Counted from the stretch's first letter, positions 40,866 to 50,148 are shown. The stretch: 64,000 bases of DNA from Alphaproteobacteria bacterium (GCA_900768875.1 CAAGEP010000005.1:1-64000); one strand, 5' to 3'. Translations and numbers: made by a program. Notes: a model not told the origin generated them from the sequence alone.

Positions 40866-42997
40866 TCGGCTTCTACACCATAGGCTTTTTTCATTTCATC
40901 CAAGAACTCTTCCGCTCTGGGATCTCCGCGCAAATATTCCCGTAATAACGGTTCGAGGTGATACACCCAAAGAGCGTCAAAATCGCCGTTTAATTCATTC
41001 AATCTCAGGAAATAAGCGGCTCCGATTTGATAAGCTTTTCCCAAAGACGGATTGGTAAAAATCACTTTATTTAATGCGCCCATTCTTTCCTTAGCGTCTG
41101 CGGCATATTCGGGGATTCCGGAATCCAACATTGACTGTGTATCGTCAGGATTGACTTCGATCCAAGTAAAACGACGACGAATTGCAAAATCCATACTTTC
41201 CACGCCGCGGTCGATGTCGTTCATCGTGCCGATGATATAGACGTTTTCGGGGATATAAAAGCCGCCGGCATATAAATCGTCGCTTTCCACCAGATTTTGA
41301 TATTGCGTCGTGATTTTACCCTTTTCGCCGCGATAAGACGGATCAATGGCAAAAAACAGCTCCCCGAATATTTTTGAAATATCCCCGCGGTTGATTTCAT
41401 CGATGATGAAAACAAAATTTTCCAATTCTTCTTTTTGATCTGAAACGGAAGTCTGAGGTTCATTCTCGGATATTCTTTTTCTGATTTCGTTGCAAAGGGC
41501 AAATGTATAAGAATCGCATTGCCATTGCTTTTTTCGTTCAAAACAACCTATTACAGAGGCTATATTATTTAAAGGCAAGTCTTTTACCAAAACGTCTAAG
41601 ACGTTTTTATAAGGTATTTTGATTTCTAAATTCCGTTCCTTCCAAGAAGCTGTCGCAAAGATTTTATTTTCATCGAAACCTGTTATCTCAAAAGGAGTTC
41701 CCCTTAAAAGCCTAAATTCAGTTTCGTTTTCAATGGCGTCATTTAAAAAATTGTCCAACTGTTGTTTTAAGTTGCGTTCCTTTGTTTGTTGTTCCGGTGT
41801 TTTTTGATAATTTAACCAATTATCCAAAGCCTTCTTGCAAAAGGCTTTAAAAATACCATCCTGACGTTCAAAGCCGATTTGCCCCTTATCATCCTTTATC
41901 GGGCGCAGACCTTCAACAAAGTCTGTGTAATCCATAGACGGATGAAATTGAACAAAATCGATATTTTCCGCTTTATTTCCTGTCAGCCTGTTCGCGATTT
42001 CGCGCGCCGCATAACTCTTCCCCGTCCCCGGTGCACCCGTCAGAATGATTTGACGGGATTTCTGAAGTTTTTCCAAACATTCTTTCTCTTTTGAATTTAG
42101 TTCAAACATATATTTTGAAATCACATCTTTTATTTCATCTGTTTCCTTATTTTTGTCTTTTATTTCTATAAAAGCCTGTTTTTCATTATAAGAAGCATTT
42201 GTTTTTTTTGGTTGTTCTGTCCATATTTCCAACCATGTAACGGAGCGGGTATTCTTATGATCTTCTTTCGATTTTTCGTATTTGTATTCACTATCAATAC
42301 GACCAAAGCCAATGAATTTTTGCGCTCCTTTTCGGGAAAAAACAAAATCTCCAATTTTTGCATTTTTGAAATCACTGAGATTTTTTGAAGAAGGGTCTTT
42401 ATTCGTTAAATCGCCTTTATCCCATCCGATAGAAATTCTGTTATTGGTGACAAAATCGTCCCATAGATCACTATTGTTTCCTGCAGCAATGACCCATATC
42501 TTCGGTTTAGGATTCATTTCGTATTCTTCCTTTTGTTTCAGATACATTTTTTTAAACTCTTGTCTGCGTTCTTCCAATAACTTATCGAAACCTTCGCAAA
42601 CTTCCTTGCGCAATTTAAAAATGAAACTCCCCGGCTCTTCTTTTTCTTTAGATGCTTTTCGGGCTACAAAAGAAAGAGGCCAGTAAACATCTTTTCCTGT
42701 TTTATCTGTAAATAGATGAATTTTTTCTTTGAATTGTAAGGAATGGGCAAGTTCATAATTGAATTGAGTCATTCCACCTTTAGAAAAACCATGCTTTAGC
42801 CCATATTTTTTCGCCAGTCCCGTATATGACAAGGGGGTATCGTTTCGGTTGTAATAATAAAGCCATAAAGTAATAGCACCTGCAGGATGGTCTTTGATAA
42901 AATCATCGTCTTCTAAAATTTCTTTCCAATCGTCGGCAGTCAATCCCGTATCAAAATCTTCCGCCGGTGTCCATTCTGTTGCTTCGGTCGTTTCCAT
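40862..42997 (-). CDS. mcrB: McrB-like GTPase with EVE-like modified-base reader domain
   Basis: A 711-residue AAA+ protein. The N-terminal ~160 residues are helical; residues ~167-285 (IWVIAAGNNSDLWDDF, ISIGWDKGDL, IGDFVFSRKGAQKFIGFGRI) look like an EVE/PUA-like modified-base reader. The motor follows: Walker A GAPGTGKS (321-328), Walker B FIIDEINRGDISKIFGEL and the McrB signature GTMNDIDRG, then an IRRRF arginine finger. The target specificity is therefore probably a modified cytosine read by the EVE-like domain. AGGAG lies before the start. It is the island gene nearest to tRNA-Ser; 42998-43226 between them holds no gene I can support. Confidence 0.9.
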   Translation of the reverse strand: METTEATEWTPAEDFDTGLTADDWKEILEDDDFIKDHPAGAITLWLYYYNRNDTPLSYTGLAKKYGLKHGFSKGGMTQFNYELAHSLQFKEKIHLFTDKTGKDVYWPLSFVARKASKEKEEPGSFIFKLRKEVCEGFDKLLEERRQEFKKMYLKQKEEYEMNPKPKIWVIAAGNNSDLWDDFVTNNRISIGWDKGDLTNKDPSSKNLSDFKNAKIGDFVFSRKGAQKFIGFGRIDSEYKYEKSKEDHKNTRSVTWLEIWTEQPKKTNASYNEKQAFIEIKDKNKETDEIKDVISKYMFELNSKEKECLEKLQKSRQIILTGAPGTGKSYAAREIANRLTGNKAENIDFVQFHPSMDYTDFVEGLRPIKDDKGQIGFERQDGIFKAFCKKALDNWLNYQKTPEQQTKERNLKQQLDNFLNDAIENETEFRLLRGTPFEITGFDENKIFATASWKERNLEIKIPYKNVLDVLVKDLPLNNIASVIGCFERKKQWQCDSYTFALCNEIRKRISENEPQTSVSDQKEELENFVFIIDEINRGDISKIFGELFFAIDPSYRGEKGKITTQYQNLVESDDLYAGGFYIPENVYIIGTMNDIDRGVESMDFAIRRRFTWIEVNPDDTQSMLDSGIPEYAADAKERMGALNKVIFTNPSLGKAYQIGAAYFLRLNELNGDFDALWVYHLEPLLREYLRGDPRAEEFLDEMKKAYGVEAE

Positions 42998-43226
42998 TGT
43001 TTATCTCCTCGTTTCATTTCCATATCATATAAAAGTTTTACCGCCAGGTAAAACCTTTTTTCAGCCATACGATATGGACACGTCAATTTATGACTGATAC
43101 GGACATCCGTAAGCGCGATTGACAAATTTGCGCATTCCGACGGGCAGATTGCAATTTCGGGAATCAAGGTCATCGGGACACCTTCCTATGGGGCAAAAGC
43201 TCCTCGAAAAGACTGGCGGGGAGAGA

Positions 43227-43250
43227 TTTTATTAGCAGTTTTATTAGCAG
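43227..43250. repeat. Two tandem 12-bp repeats beside tRNA-Ser
   Basis: TTTTATTAGCAG occurs twice in direct tandem (43227-43238, 43239-43250), 66 bp from the 3' end of tRNA-Ser. It may be an integrase arm-type site or other island-edge sequence. No matching copy of the tRNA 3' end was found at another island border by eye. Confidence 0.5.
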
Positions 43251-43269
43251 TAAGTTTTTGAATTGTCTG

Positions 43270-43307
43270 CAAAAACAAAAAGAACCCGTTGAAAACAATG
43301 GGTTCTT
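43270..43307 (-). terminator. Rho-independent terminator of tRNA-Ser
   Basis: On the minus strand AGAACCC...GGGTTCT form a stem (inner CAA/TTG pairs extend it) followed by TTTTTGTTTTTG. It starts 9 nt after the encoded CCA of tRNA-Ser, so tRNA transcription ends before the island genes. Confidence 0.8.
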
Positions 43308-43315
43308 TTGTAAAA

Positions 43316-43406
43316 TGGCGGAGAAGGAGGGATTCGAACCCTCGGAGGAGCTAGGCCCCTCAACAGATTTCGAGTCTGCCGCATTCGACCACTCTGCCAC
43401 CTCTCC
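43316..43406 (-). tRNA. tRNA-Ser (anticodon CGA)
   Basis: A 91-nt gene with encoded CCA. The acceptor stem pairs GGAGAGG with CTTCTCC; discriminator base G. The anticodon stem-loop GCAGA-CTCGAAA-TCTGT gives anticodon CGA, reading UCG serine codons. A long variable arm (GAGGGGCCTAGCTCCTC) and the T-loop GGTTCGAATCC confirm a class II serine tRNA. The genomic island with McrBC and the integrase relic lies on its 3' side, as expected if an element once integrated there. Confidence 0.95.
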
Positions 43407-43528
43407 GTCGGCCTGTTCTTTTTGCGCCAGTTTTTATAATTTGTCAATGAAAACTTTTGCTCTTTGTTTGACCGAACGTTTTTTAAGTGTTACACTATGG
43501 ACGTTTTCGCTTCTATCAAGGGGGATAC

Positions 43529-45583
43529 ATGCCCGTTCAAAAAAATGCTTTTTCCTACAAAGACGCCGTTTTGCAGTCAAAAGTCATCCCGTTTGTAAGA
43601 ACTCGATCTGCAACCGGAACATTTTCGTACGCTTTGCCGAACGCATGCGACCGCGATATGTTCGGTTTTTCGGACAATCCGCCGGCCGATGCGGACGGTT
43701 GCTTGGATGTCATTCATTGGGGCGATCGGGAAAAATTTATTGACACTTTGCAGGAATCAGCCAAAAATTTAACCCCGTGCGAAGAAGAATTCCGCGTTGT
43801 CCTGCCGTCGGGCGAAACAAAATGGCTGTGCGGCATTTCAACCCCGAAAAAACGCGCAAACGGCAATATTGTTTGGACGGGCTTCTGGATCGACGCTTCG
43901 GATGAACGCAGAAAAGACCGCTTTACCGCCAATGTTTTGAACTCTTTGCCCGAAGCTTTGGTTGTTTTCGACCGCAACGGCGTCATTTTGAAAAGCTCGC
44001 CCAAATTTTGCACTTTGGTTCATTGCGATGACGGCGATTTGAACGGAAAATCCGTTTTTTCCGTGCTGTCCGAAAACGTTGCGGACATGTTGCAGCAATA
44101 TCTGTTACTGTCAACCCTTAAAAATCAGACTGTTTTTACGGAAACGCTGAAATATCCCGATTATCCGCCTGTTTCGGTTGAAATCGAAATCGCGCAAAAG
44201 GATAATTTCTTCGTTTGCGTTTTTCGGGATATCAGTGCGTTTGAAAAAAAAGAAGCCCATTTGAAATATCTGGCGTATCACGATACGGAATCCGGTGTTG
44301 AAAATTACGCGTATTTGAAAGAAGTCTTTCCCAAAATTATCGACCAAGCAAAAGTTACACAGACACAGGTTGCGGTTTTATCAATCGCGCCGGACAGTTT
44401 GGGACAAATCAACGCCGTTTCCGCACACTTGGTCAACACGCGTCTGGCAGCTGTCGTCGCGGAAAGAATTCGTAATTGCTTAAACGTTTCCGATGTTGTT
44501 GCTTTAACATATACTCACCACTTTACGGTTTTACTGACAGGAATTGAATTTTCAATAGAAATCGAAAAAAAGGTCGAATCCATTTTAAAAGCATTTAAAA
44601 CTCCCATTTCCGTTGACGATGTTGAATTCGATTTTTCCGTCAGCATCGGTGTTTGCTTTTATCCGCAAAACGGCGACAAACTGGAACAGCTGATTGAATT
44701 TGCGGATTTGGCTTTGAATAAAGCGCGATCCGAATCTCAATCGTCCATGCGCCTGTACAGCAGTGATTTTTCCATGGCAGCGGCGGTCAACCGCAACATG
44801 CGCAAAAATCTGAAATCCGCCATTGAAAATCGCGAAATCACTGCATACTATCAGCCGCAAGTCGACATTAAAACGGGGCAAATCATCGGACTGGAAGCAT
44901 TGGCACGTTGGAAAACGCCCGACGGATTGATTCCGCCGTCCGATTTTATTGCTGAAGCCGAGGAATACGGCTTGATTGACGCTTTGACGGAAACGGTTTT
45001 GGATCAAGCGTGCAGTTGGAATCAAAAATGGTATTCCATGGGGTTGTGCAGTGTTCCCGTATCGGTCAATATTTCCGCGCGCCAGTTTCATAATGAAACG
45101 CAGTTATTGAAGCTGGTTGACACCGCTTTGGATAAAAACGGTCTGCCGCCGTATCTGTTGGAACTGGAACTGACCGAAAGTTCGGCGATGTACGACCCGA
45201 AAAACGCCCGCCGCATTATTCAAAATCTGTTGGACAACAACATCCGCTGCGCTTTGGACGATTTCGGCACGGGCTATTCGTCTTTGAGCGTTTTGCGCAG
45301 CTTCCCGTTGAAAAAGCTGAAAATCGACCGTTCTTTCATTTTGGATTTGAAAGAAAAGAAAAATCTGGAAATCGTGCGCGCAACAATTGCCATGGCTCAC
45401 GCTTTGAATTTGACCGTTTTGGCGGAAGGCGTCGAAACCCGCAAGCATTTTGAGATTTTGAAATCGCTGGATTGCGACGTTATCCAAGGCTATTTGTTCG
45501 CACAACCCTTGTCGCCTGAAGAAACGGAACTGCTGCTGATGCGTTGGGACGCGGGATTGGCGGCAACAGGAAAAGGATCATAA
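43529..45583 (+). CDS. PAS-GGDEF(degenerate)-EAL cyclic-di-GMP phosphodiesterase
   Basis: A 684-residue protein from ATG 43529 (AAGGGGG upstream). PAS-like sensor regions fill about 1-250, including GETKWLCGISTPKKRANG and a second PAS start at NVLNSLPEALVVFDRNG. The following GGDEF domain is degenerate: YTHHF replaces GGDEF, so cyclase activity is unlikely. The EAL domain (~425-680) keeps its key residues: EALARW, VNISARQF, LTESSAMYD, DDFGTGYSSL, KIDRSF and VIQGYLF. It should hydrolyse c-di-GMP in the cytosol, perhaps with GTP binding at the GGDEF site as a control. No TM segments are visible. Confidence 0.88.
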   Translation: MPVQKNAFSYKDAVLQSKVIPFVRTRSATGTFSYALPNACDRDMFGFSDNPPADADGCLDVIHWGDREKFIDTLQESAKNLTPCEEEFRVVLPSGETKWLCGISTPKKRANGNIVWTGFWIDASDERRKDRFTANVLNSLPEALVVFDRNGVILKSSPKFCTLVHCDDGDLNGKSVFSVLSENVADMLQQYLLLSTLKNQTVFTETLKYPDYPPVSVEIEIAQKDNFFVCVFRDISAFEKKEAHLKYLAYHDTESGVENYAYLKEVFPKIIDQAKVTQTQVAVLSIAPDSLGQINAVSAHLVNTRLAAVVAERIRNCLNVSDVVALTYTHHFTVLLTGIEFSIEIEKKVESILKAFKTPISVDDVEFDFSVSIGVCFYPQNGDKLEQLIEFADLALNKARSESQSSMRLYSSDFSMAAAVNRNMRKNLKSAIENREITAYYQPQVDIKTGQIIGLEALARWKTPDGLIPPSDFIAEAEEYGLIDALTETVLDQACSWNQKWYSMGLCSVPVSVNISARQFHNETQLLKLVDTALDKNGLPPYLLELELTESSAMYDPKNARRIIQNLLDNNIRCALDDFGTGYSSLSVLRSFPLKKLKIDRSFILDLKEKKNLEIVRATIAMAHALNLTVLAEGVETRKHFEILKSLDCDVIQGYLFAQPLSPEETELLLMRWDAGLAATGKGS

Positions 45584-45596
45584 GTTCGACAATATC

Positions 45597-45625
45597 AAAA
45601 AAAGCCCTCTTTCGAGGGCTTTTTC
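45597..45625. terminator. Bidirectional terminator between the EAL gene and prs
   Basis: AAAAGCCCTC and GAGGGCTTTTT flank a TTTC loop. A T-run follows on the plus strand and seven A residues precede it, so it terminates both the EAL gene and the convergent prs gene. Confidence 0.85.
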
Positions 45626-45639
45626 AATAACGCTTTTTT

Positions 45640-46575
45640 TTAATAAAACAGGCTGGTAACCGAACGTTCTTCGCTGATGCGCAGGATGGATTCACCCACC
45701 AGCTCGGCAACGGAAATCACGCGAATGTTCGATGCTTTCTTAACAGCTTCGGACGCTTCAATGCTGTCCGTAATCACCAGCGATTCCAACGGCGAATTGG
45801 TAACGCGGCTGACCGCTTCGCCCGACAAAACACCGTGCGTTACATACGCGTGAACCGAAGTCGCCCCCGCGTCGCGCAAAGCCACTGCGGCGTTGCACAA
45901 AGTACCCGCGGAATCGACGATGTCGTCAACCAGAATGCAGTCTTGTCCTTTGACGTCGCCGATGATGTTCATCACTTCGGAAACACCGGCGCGTTCACGG
46001 CGTTTGTCGATAATCGCCAAATCCGCGTGCAGGCGTTTCGCAATCGCGCGGGCGCGGACGACGCCACCGACATCGGGCGATACAATCATCGGGGTTTTGT
46101 CGCGGAAATGATACAGAATGTCTTTGACCATCACGGGCGCCGCCATCAGGTTATCGACGGGAATGTCGAAAAAGCCTTGAATTTGTCCCGCGTGCAAGTC
46201 CATGGTAACGACTCGGTTCGCGCCGGCGGATGTAATCAGGTTGGCGACCAGCTTTGCGGAAATCGGGGTGCGCGGCGCGGAGCGGCGGTCTTGGCGCGCA
46301 TAGCCGAAGTACGGCACGACGGCGGTAATGCGGCGCGCCGACGAACGGCGGAACGTGTCGAGCATAATCAGCAGTTCCATCAAGTTGTCGTTTACGGGCG
46401 TGCTGGTCGGCTGGATGATGTAGACATCCTGTCCACGCACGGTTTCCTGCACTTCGACAAAGACTTCGTTATCCGCAAACCGACGGACGGAACACTTGGA
46501 AAGGGTTGTGTCCATATAATTTGCGACGGCTTCCGCGAACGGAACGTTGCTGTTTCCCGAAAAAATTTTCATCAA
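45640..46575 (-). CDS. prs: Ribose-phosphate pyrophosphokinase (PRPP synthetase)
   Basis: A 311-residue enzyme making PRPP from ribose-5-phosphate and ATP for nucleotide, His and Trp synthesis. Signature parts: MKIFSGNSNVPFAEAVANYM at the start, the flexible ATP loop YARQDRRSAPRTPISAKLVA, the catalytic region IDKRRERAG and the PRPP-binding DDIVDSAGTLC. Length is normal (~310-315). It is followed 14 nt upstream by pgeF in the same direction (pgeF, then prs). Confidence 0.95.
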   Translation of the reverse strand: MMKIFSGNSNVPFAEAVANYMDTTLSKCSVRRFADNEVFVEVQETVRGQDVYIIQPTSTPVNDNLMELLIMLDTFRRSSARRITAVVPYFGYARQDRRSAPRTPISAKLVANLITSAGANRVVTMDLHAGQIQGFFDIPVDNLMAAPVMVKDILYHFRDKTPMIVSPDVGGVVRARAIAKRLHADLAIIDKRRERAGVSEVMNIIGDVKGQDCILVDDIVDSAGTLCNAAVALRDAGATSVHAYVTHGVLSGEAVSRVTNSPLESLVITDSIEASEAVKKASNIRVISVAELVGESILRISEERSVTSLFY

Positions 46576-46588
46576 TTTTCCCCAGTTG

Positions 46589-47353
46589 TTAGTATAAAGT
46601 TTCGTCCGGCATGCCGATAACGGCGATTTGCCGACCGCTTTGATGTCCCGCCTGCGACGAACGGCGATGCGAAAAATACTTGTCCGTCATGGAGTAAGTG
46701 TCTTCGCCGCACCATTCCGCCGCCCCGATTTCAGCCCGTTCCAAACGCGCCAGAACATAGCCGGGCAGGTCAAACCGATACTTGCCGGCACCCGCCGGCA
46801 CAAAAAACAGAGCCGACTTTACGTCCGCCTGCATGAATTCCGTATACATATCTTCGCCGACTTCATAGGACTGCGGCGCAATGCACGGTCCGATTAAAGC
46901 CGATATGTTTTTGCGTTCCGCGCCCATGTCAATCATGGCTTGGATGGTGTTTTCCAAGATTCCGCCGACCGCGCCCCGCCATCCCGCGTGCGCCGCCGCG
47001 ACAACGCCGTTCAGTTCGTCCGCCATCAAGACGGGCGCGCAATCCGCGGTCTTGATGCCCAAAAAGATGTTCTGCGTCTTGGTAACCAAAGCGTCCCCGT
47101 ACGGCGTGCTGTCGAACGGTTCGTTGGACAAGACGGGAACGACAATCGATGAATGGGTTTGGTGCAAAACGAACAGCTTTTCGACGGTACACCCCATATT
47201 TCCCGCCACGCGGCGCATGTTTTCGCGCACTTTCGCGGGATCGTCGCCGACTTTGACGGAACAGTTCAGCGAAGCGAAGTCACCTTCGGACACGCCGTTT
47301 TTGCGTGTGAAAAAACGGTAACGGACATTTTCGGCGAAAGCTAACTCAGTCAT
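46589..47353 (-). CDS. pgeF: Peptidoglycan editing factor PgeF (YfiH/laccase-domain)
   Basis: A 254-residue DUF152 protein. The metal-site motifs are LHQTHSSIV, KTADCAPVLMAD (active-site Cys) and HAGWRGAVGG, with IGPCIAPQSYEVGEDM and a C-terminal ARLERAEIGAAEWCGEDTYS segment typical of the family. Homologues remove wrongly inserted amino acids from peptidoglycan precursors and some were described as purine-nucleoside-acting or polyphenol oxidases. Its position after lgt and before prs is a common alphaproteobacterial arrangement. Confidence 0.9.
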   Translation of the reverse strand: MTELAFAENVRYRFFTRKNGVSEGDFASLNCSVKVGDDPAKVRENMRRVAGNMGCTVEKLFVLHQTHSSIVVPVLSNEPFDSTPYGDALVTKTQNIFLGIKTADCAPVLMADELNGVVAAAHAGWRGAVGGILENTIQAMIDMGAERKNISALIGPCIAPQSYEVGEDMYTEFMQADVKSALFFVPAGAGKYRFDLPGYVLARLERAEIGAAEWCGEDTYSMTDKYFSHRRSSQAGHQSGRQIAVIGMPDETLY

Positions 47354-47403
47354 TTTTCAAAGCTCCACAGTCCCTATCAGATACCAAAGTTTACCCGTGA
47401 TGT

Positions 47404-48198
47404 CTAAGCTTTTTTTACGCTCCACAGCATAATTCCGATTCCGACAATCAGCATCGGCACGGTCAGCATTTGCCCCATGGTCACCCGCGCGAACAAAAAT
47501 CCGATTTGCGCGTCAGGTTCACGGAAGTTTTCCAGCACACCGCGCGCCGCGGCATAACCGACCAGAAACAGTCCTGACACAAACCCCGGACGAATCCGCA
47601 CCCACACGCACCGCGTCCACAGCGTATAAAGCAAAACGAACAGCAAAAAGCCTTCAAAACAGCTTTCGTAAAGTTGGCTAGGATGGCGGGGCAAAGGCCC
47701 TGCGTGCGGAAACACAACACCCCAAGGAACAGCGGTAACGCGGCCGTACAGTTCGGCGTTGACAAAGTTCGCCAGCCGTCCGAAAAACAGCCCTATCGGC
47801 GTGACACAGGCAATCAAGTCGGACAAGTCGAAAAAGCCGACTCGGACGCTGCGGGTATAGAAAAACATTGCGGCAATCACACCCAGCAATCCGCCGTGAA
47901 ACGACATGCCGCCGCGCCACAGCGCGAAAATCTGCCACGGATGTTCCCAGTAATAGCCGAAATTGTAGAAAAACACATATCCCAGTCTGCCGCCCAAAAT
48001 CATGCCGACGGTCATCCAGAAAAACGAATCGTCAATCATTTCGCCCGAAACGGGGGACGGATAGCGGCGCACCATGCGTTTGGTCAGAAACCAGCTGAGC
48101 ACGATTCCCGCCAGATACGCCAGCGAATACCAGCGCAGACCGAACGGTCCGAAGTGAATCGCGACGGGATCAAGCGCGGGAAACGGAATGCCTGTCAT
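47404..48198 (-). CDS. lgt: Prolipoprotein diacylglyceryl transferase
   Basis: A 264-residue inner-membrane enzyme with seven hydrophobic segments. It transfers diacylglycerol from phosphatidylglycerol to the lipobox cysteine of prelipoproteins. Seen in sequence: GPFGLRWYSLAYLAG, GGRLGYVFFYN, GGMSFHGGLLG and the Lgt signature FFGRLANFVNAELYGR, plus RHPSQLYE. Start: AGGAGCTGTT before ATG. It lies 9 nt downstream of the hldD-like gene and 50 nt upstream of pgeF, all on one strand. Confidence 0.95.
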   Translation of the reverse strand: MTGIPFPALDPVAIHFGPFGLRWYSLAYLAGIVLSWFLTKRMVRRYPSPVSGEMIDDSFFWMTVGMILGGRLGYVFFYNFGYYWEHPWQIFALWRGGMSFHGGLLGVIAAMFFYTRSVRVGFFDLSDLIACVTPIGLFFGRLANFVNAELYGRVTAVPWGVVFPHAGPLPRHPSQLYESCFEGFLLFVLLYTLWTRCVWVRIRPGFVSGLFLVGYAAARGVLENFREPDAQIGFLFARVTMGQMLTVPMLIVGIGIMLWSVKKA

Positions 48199-48207
48199 AA
48201 CAGCTCC

Positions 48208-49194
48208 TTAACGATAGATGTCGGCCGTGTTTAAATAGTCTTTGACGTACTTTGCGACGCCTTCCTCCAACGACGTAAACGGCTTGGTATAGCCCGCATT
48301 GCGCAGTTTTTGAACATCGGCCTGTGTAAAGTACTGGTATTTGCCCTTGATATCGGCGGGCAAGTCGATAAAGTCCATTTCGGGCTTTTCGTCCATGGCG
48401 GCGTAAACGGCGCGCAGCAAATCGGCGTATGTCCGCGCCTGCCCCGTGCCGACATTGAAAATACCGCTGATTTCGGGATGTTCCAAAAACCACAAAATCA
48501 CATCGATGCAATCCTCAATCCACATAAAGTCGCGCATTTGGTCGCCGTCTTTGTAAGCGGGATTTTCCGATTTGAACAAAGGAAACAGCTTGCCGCTTTT
48601 GACGCTGGAATGAATCAGCGGTACGATACTTTGGTGGCGGGTCTTGTGATATTCGTTCGGCCCATACAAATTGAAAAACCGAAAACCGACCCATTGAGGC
48701 GGAACGGGCAAATCTCTGGCTGCCAAATCAACGATTTTGCGGTCAATGAACAGCTTTGTCCATGCCAAAGGCGACAAGGGGCGCAGTTTGCTTAACGCTT
48801 CTTTGGAATCGTCATCCTTGAATCCCAAAGACCCGTCGCCGTAAACCCCCGCGGTCGACGCGTACAGAAACGGAATCTGATGTTCAGTGCACCAACGGAA
48901 CAGTTTGTCCGTCAAATGAATGTTGGCATCAATCAGTTCGTCAACATGGTTTTCCATGGGCGCGGACATCGACCCGAAGTGAATAACGGCATCGACTTCG
49001 TCCTTATGCGCGTTCAGATAGCTGAACATTTTTTCGGGAAATACGATGTTGCGCAAAGACCGCTTTGCGATGTTGCGCCATTTATCGCCGTCGCGCAGTC
49101 TGTCCACAATCACGATTTCGCCCAAGTCGCGGTCTTCGATTTCCGCCGCCAGATTGGATCCGATAAAGCCTGCTCCGCCCGTAATCACATACAT
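48208..49194 (-). CDS. ADP-heptose 6-epimerase (HldD/RfaD)-like SDR enzyme
   Basis: A 328-residue extended short-chain dehydrogenase, clearly related to HldD: GGAGFIGSNLAAEI, VIVDRLRDGDKWRNI, FLYASTAGVYGD, VGFRFFNLYGPNEYHK, RDFMWIEDCIDVILWFLE and FTQADVQKLRNAGYTKPF. HldD makes ADP-L-glycero-D-manno-heptose for the LPS core. One key difference: where HldD has VYGYSK (catalytic Tyr-x-x-x-Lys) this protein reads PLAWTK, so the lysine is kept but the tyrosine is not. It may use another base, have changed activity, or be impaired. The start is ATG 49194. Confidence 0.8.
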   Translation of the reverse strand: MYVITGGAGFIGSNLAAEIEDRDLGEIVIVDRLRDGDKWRNIAKRSLRNIVFPEKMFSYLNAHKDEVDAVIHFGSMSAPMENHVDELIDANIHLTDKLFRWCTEHQIPFLYASTAGVYGDGSLGFKDDDSKEALSKLRPLSPLAWTKLFIDRKIVDLAARDLPVPPQWVGFRFFNLYGPNEYHKTRHQSIVPLIHSSVKSGKLFPLFKSENPAYKDGDQMRDFMWIEDCIDVILWFLEHPEISGIFNVGTGQARTYADLLRAVYAAMDEKPEMDFIDLPADIKGKYQYFTQADVQKLRNAGYTKPFTSLEEGVAKYVKDYLNTADIYR

Positions 49195-49322
49195 AGGTTT
49201 TCCCCTGTTGACAAAACTTTTCTTCTTTATACGCCAAAAAAGCGTTCAACCCAAATCTTTTTCTTTAAAAAAAGGCTTTCAAGGCTTATTTTACAAAAAA
49301 CGTTTTTTTAAGGAGGCGTGAA

Positions 49323-50141
49323 ATGACGGCTTTGAACGGATTGCTGGTTATCGGCTGCGGCAAAATGGGCGGGTCGATTGTAAACGGATTTTTGGCGAAA
49401 GGGGCGGACAAATCCGCCGTGCGCGTCGTTGAACCCAATGCGGAAATTCGGGAATCTTTGGCGCGGCGGGGCATTACCGCTTTTGAAAACATCGCTCAAG
49501 CCGCCGATTTTTCGCCCGCCGTCGTTTTCACCGCCGTCAAGCCGTTTTTGATTGCCGACGTGATTGACGGTGTCAAGCCCTTTACGGACAAAGGCGCGGT
49601 GCTGTTTACGATAGTCGCGGGCAAGCCGATTGCCTTTTATGAAAAGCATTTGGGTGAACGCGCCGCCGTCGTGCGCGCCATGCCGAATACGCCCGCCGCC
49701 ATCGGCAAAGGCATTACGGGCTTGATTGCGAACAGCAACGCTTCCGATTCTCAAAAGCAAGCCGTCGCGGAAATCGCGCAGGCGTGCGGAGAGGCTGTCT
49801 GGCTGACCGACGAAAGTCAAATCGACGCCGTCACCGCCGTTTCGGGCAGCGGTCCCGCGTATCTGTTTTATTTGACCGAAGCGTTGAGTGCGGCGGCGAA
49901 AAGCTTGGGGCTTGCCGACGACACGGCTGAAAAACTGGCAAAAGCAACGATTATCGGCTCTGCCGCCCTGATGGAGCAAAGCACGGAAACGCCCGCGAAA
50001 CTGCGGCAGAACGTAACGACTCCGAACGGCACGACGGCAGCGGCTTTGGATGTTCTGATGAACGAACAAACGGGCTTTGAACCGCTGATGAAGCGCGCCG
50101 TCAAGGCCGCAAAAATCCGTTCGGAAGAACTGGGAAAATAA
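49323..50141 (+). CDS. proC: Pyrroline-5-carboxylate reductase
   Basis: A 272-residue enzyme for the last step of proline synthesis (P5C to proline with NAD(P)H). Rossmann motif LLVIGCGKMGGSIVNGFL, then VVRAMPNTPAAIGKGITGL, and the C-terminal signature VSGSGPAYLFYLTEAL...QNVTTPNGTTAAALDVL. A strong ribosome-binding site AAGGAGGCGTGAA precedes ATG. It diverges from the hldD-like gene and converges with the diguanylate-cyclase gene (7 nt between stops). Confidence 0.94.
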   Translation: MTALNGLLVIGCGKMGGSIVNGFLAKGADKSAVRVVEPNAEIRESLARRGITAFENIAQAADFSPAVVFTAVKPFLIADVIDGVKPFTDKGAVLFTIVAGKPIAFYEKHLGERAAVVRAMPNTPAAIGKGITGLIANSNASDSQKQAVAEIAQACGEAVWLTDESQIDAVTAVSGSGPAYLFYLTEALSAAAKSLGLADDTAEKLAKATIIGSAALMEQSTETPAKLRQNVTTPNGTTAAALDVLMNEQTGFEPLMKRAVKAAKIRSEELGK

Positions 50142-50148
50142 CCGCGGC

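Noticed and set aside
42940..43173. Short minus-strand frame between mcrB and tRNA-Ser
   Set aside because: It overlaps the mcrB start, has no convincing ribosome-binding site and no recognisable motif; mcrB has a clear AGGAG and start of its own.
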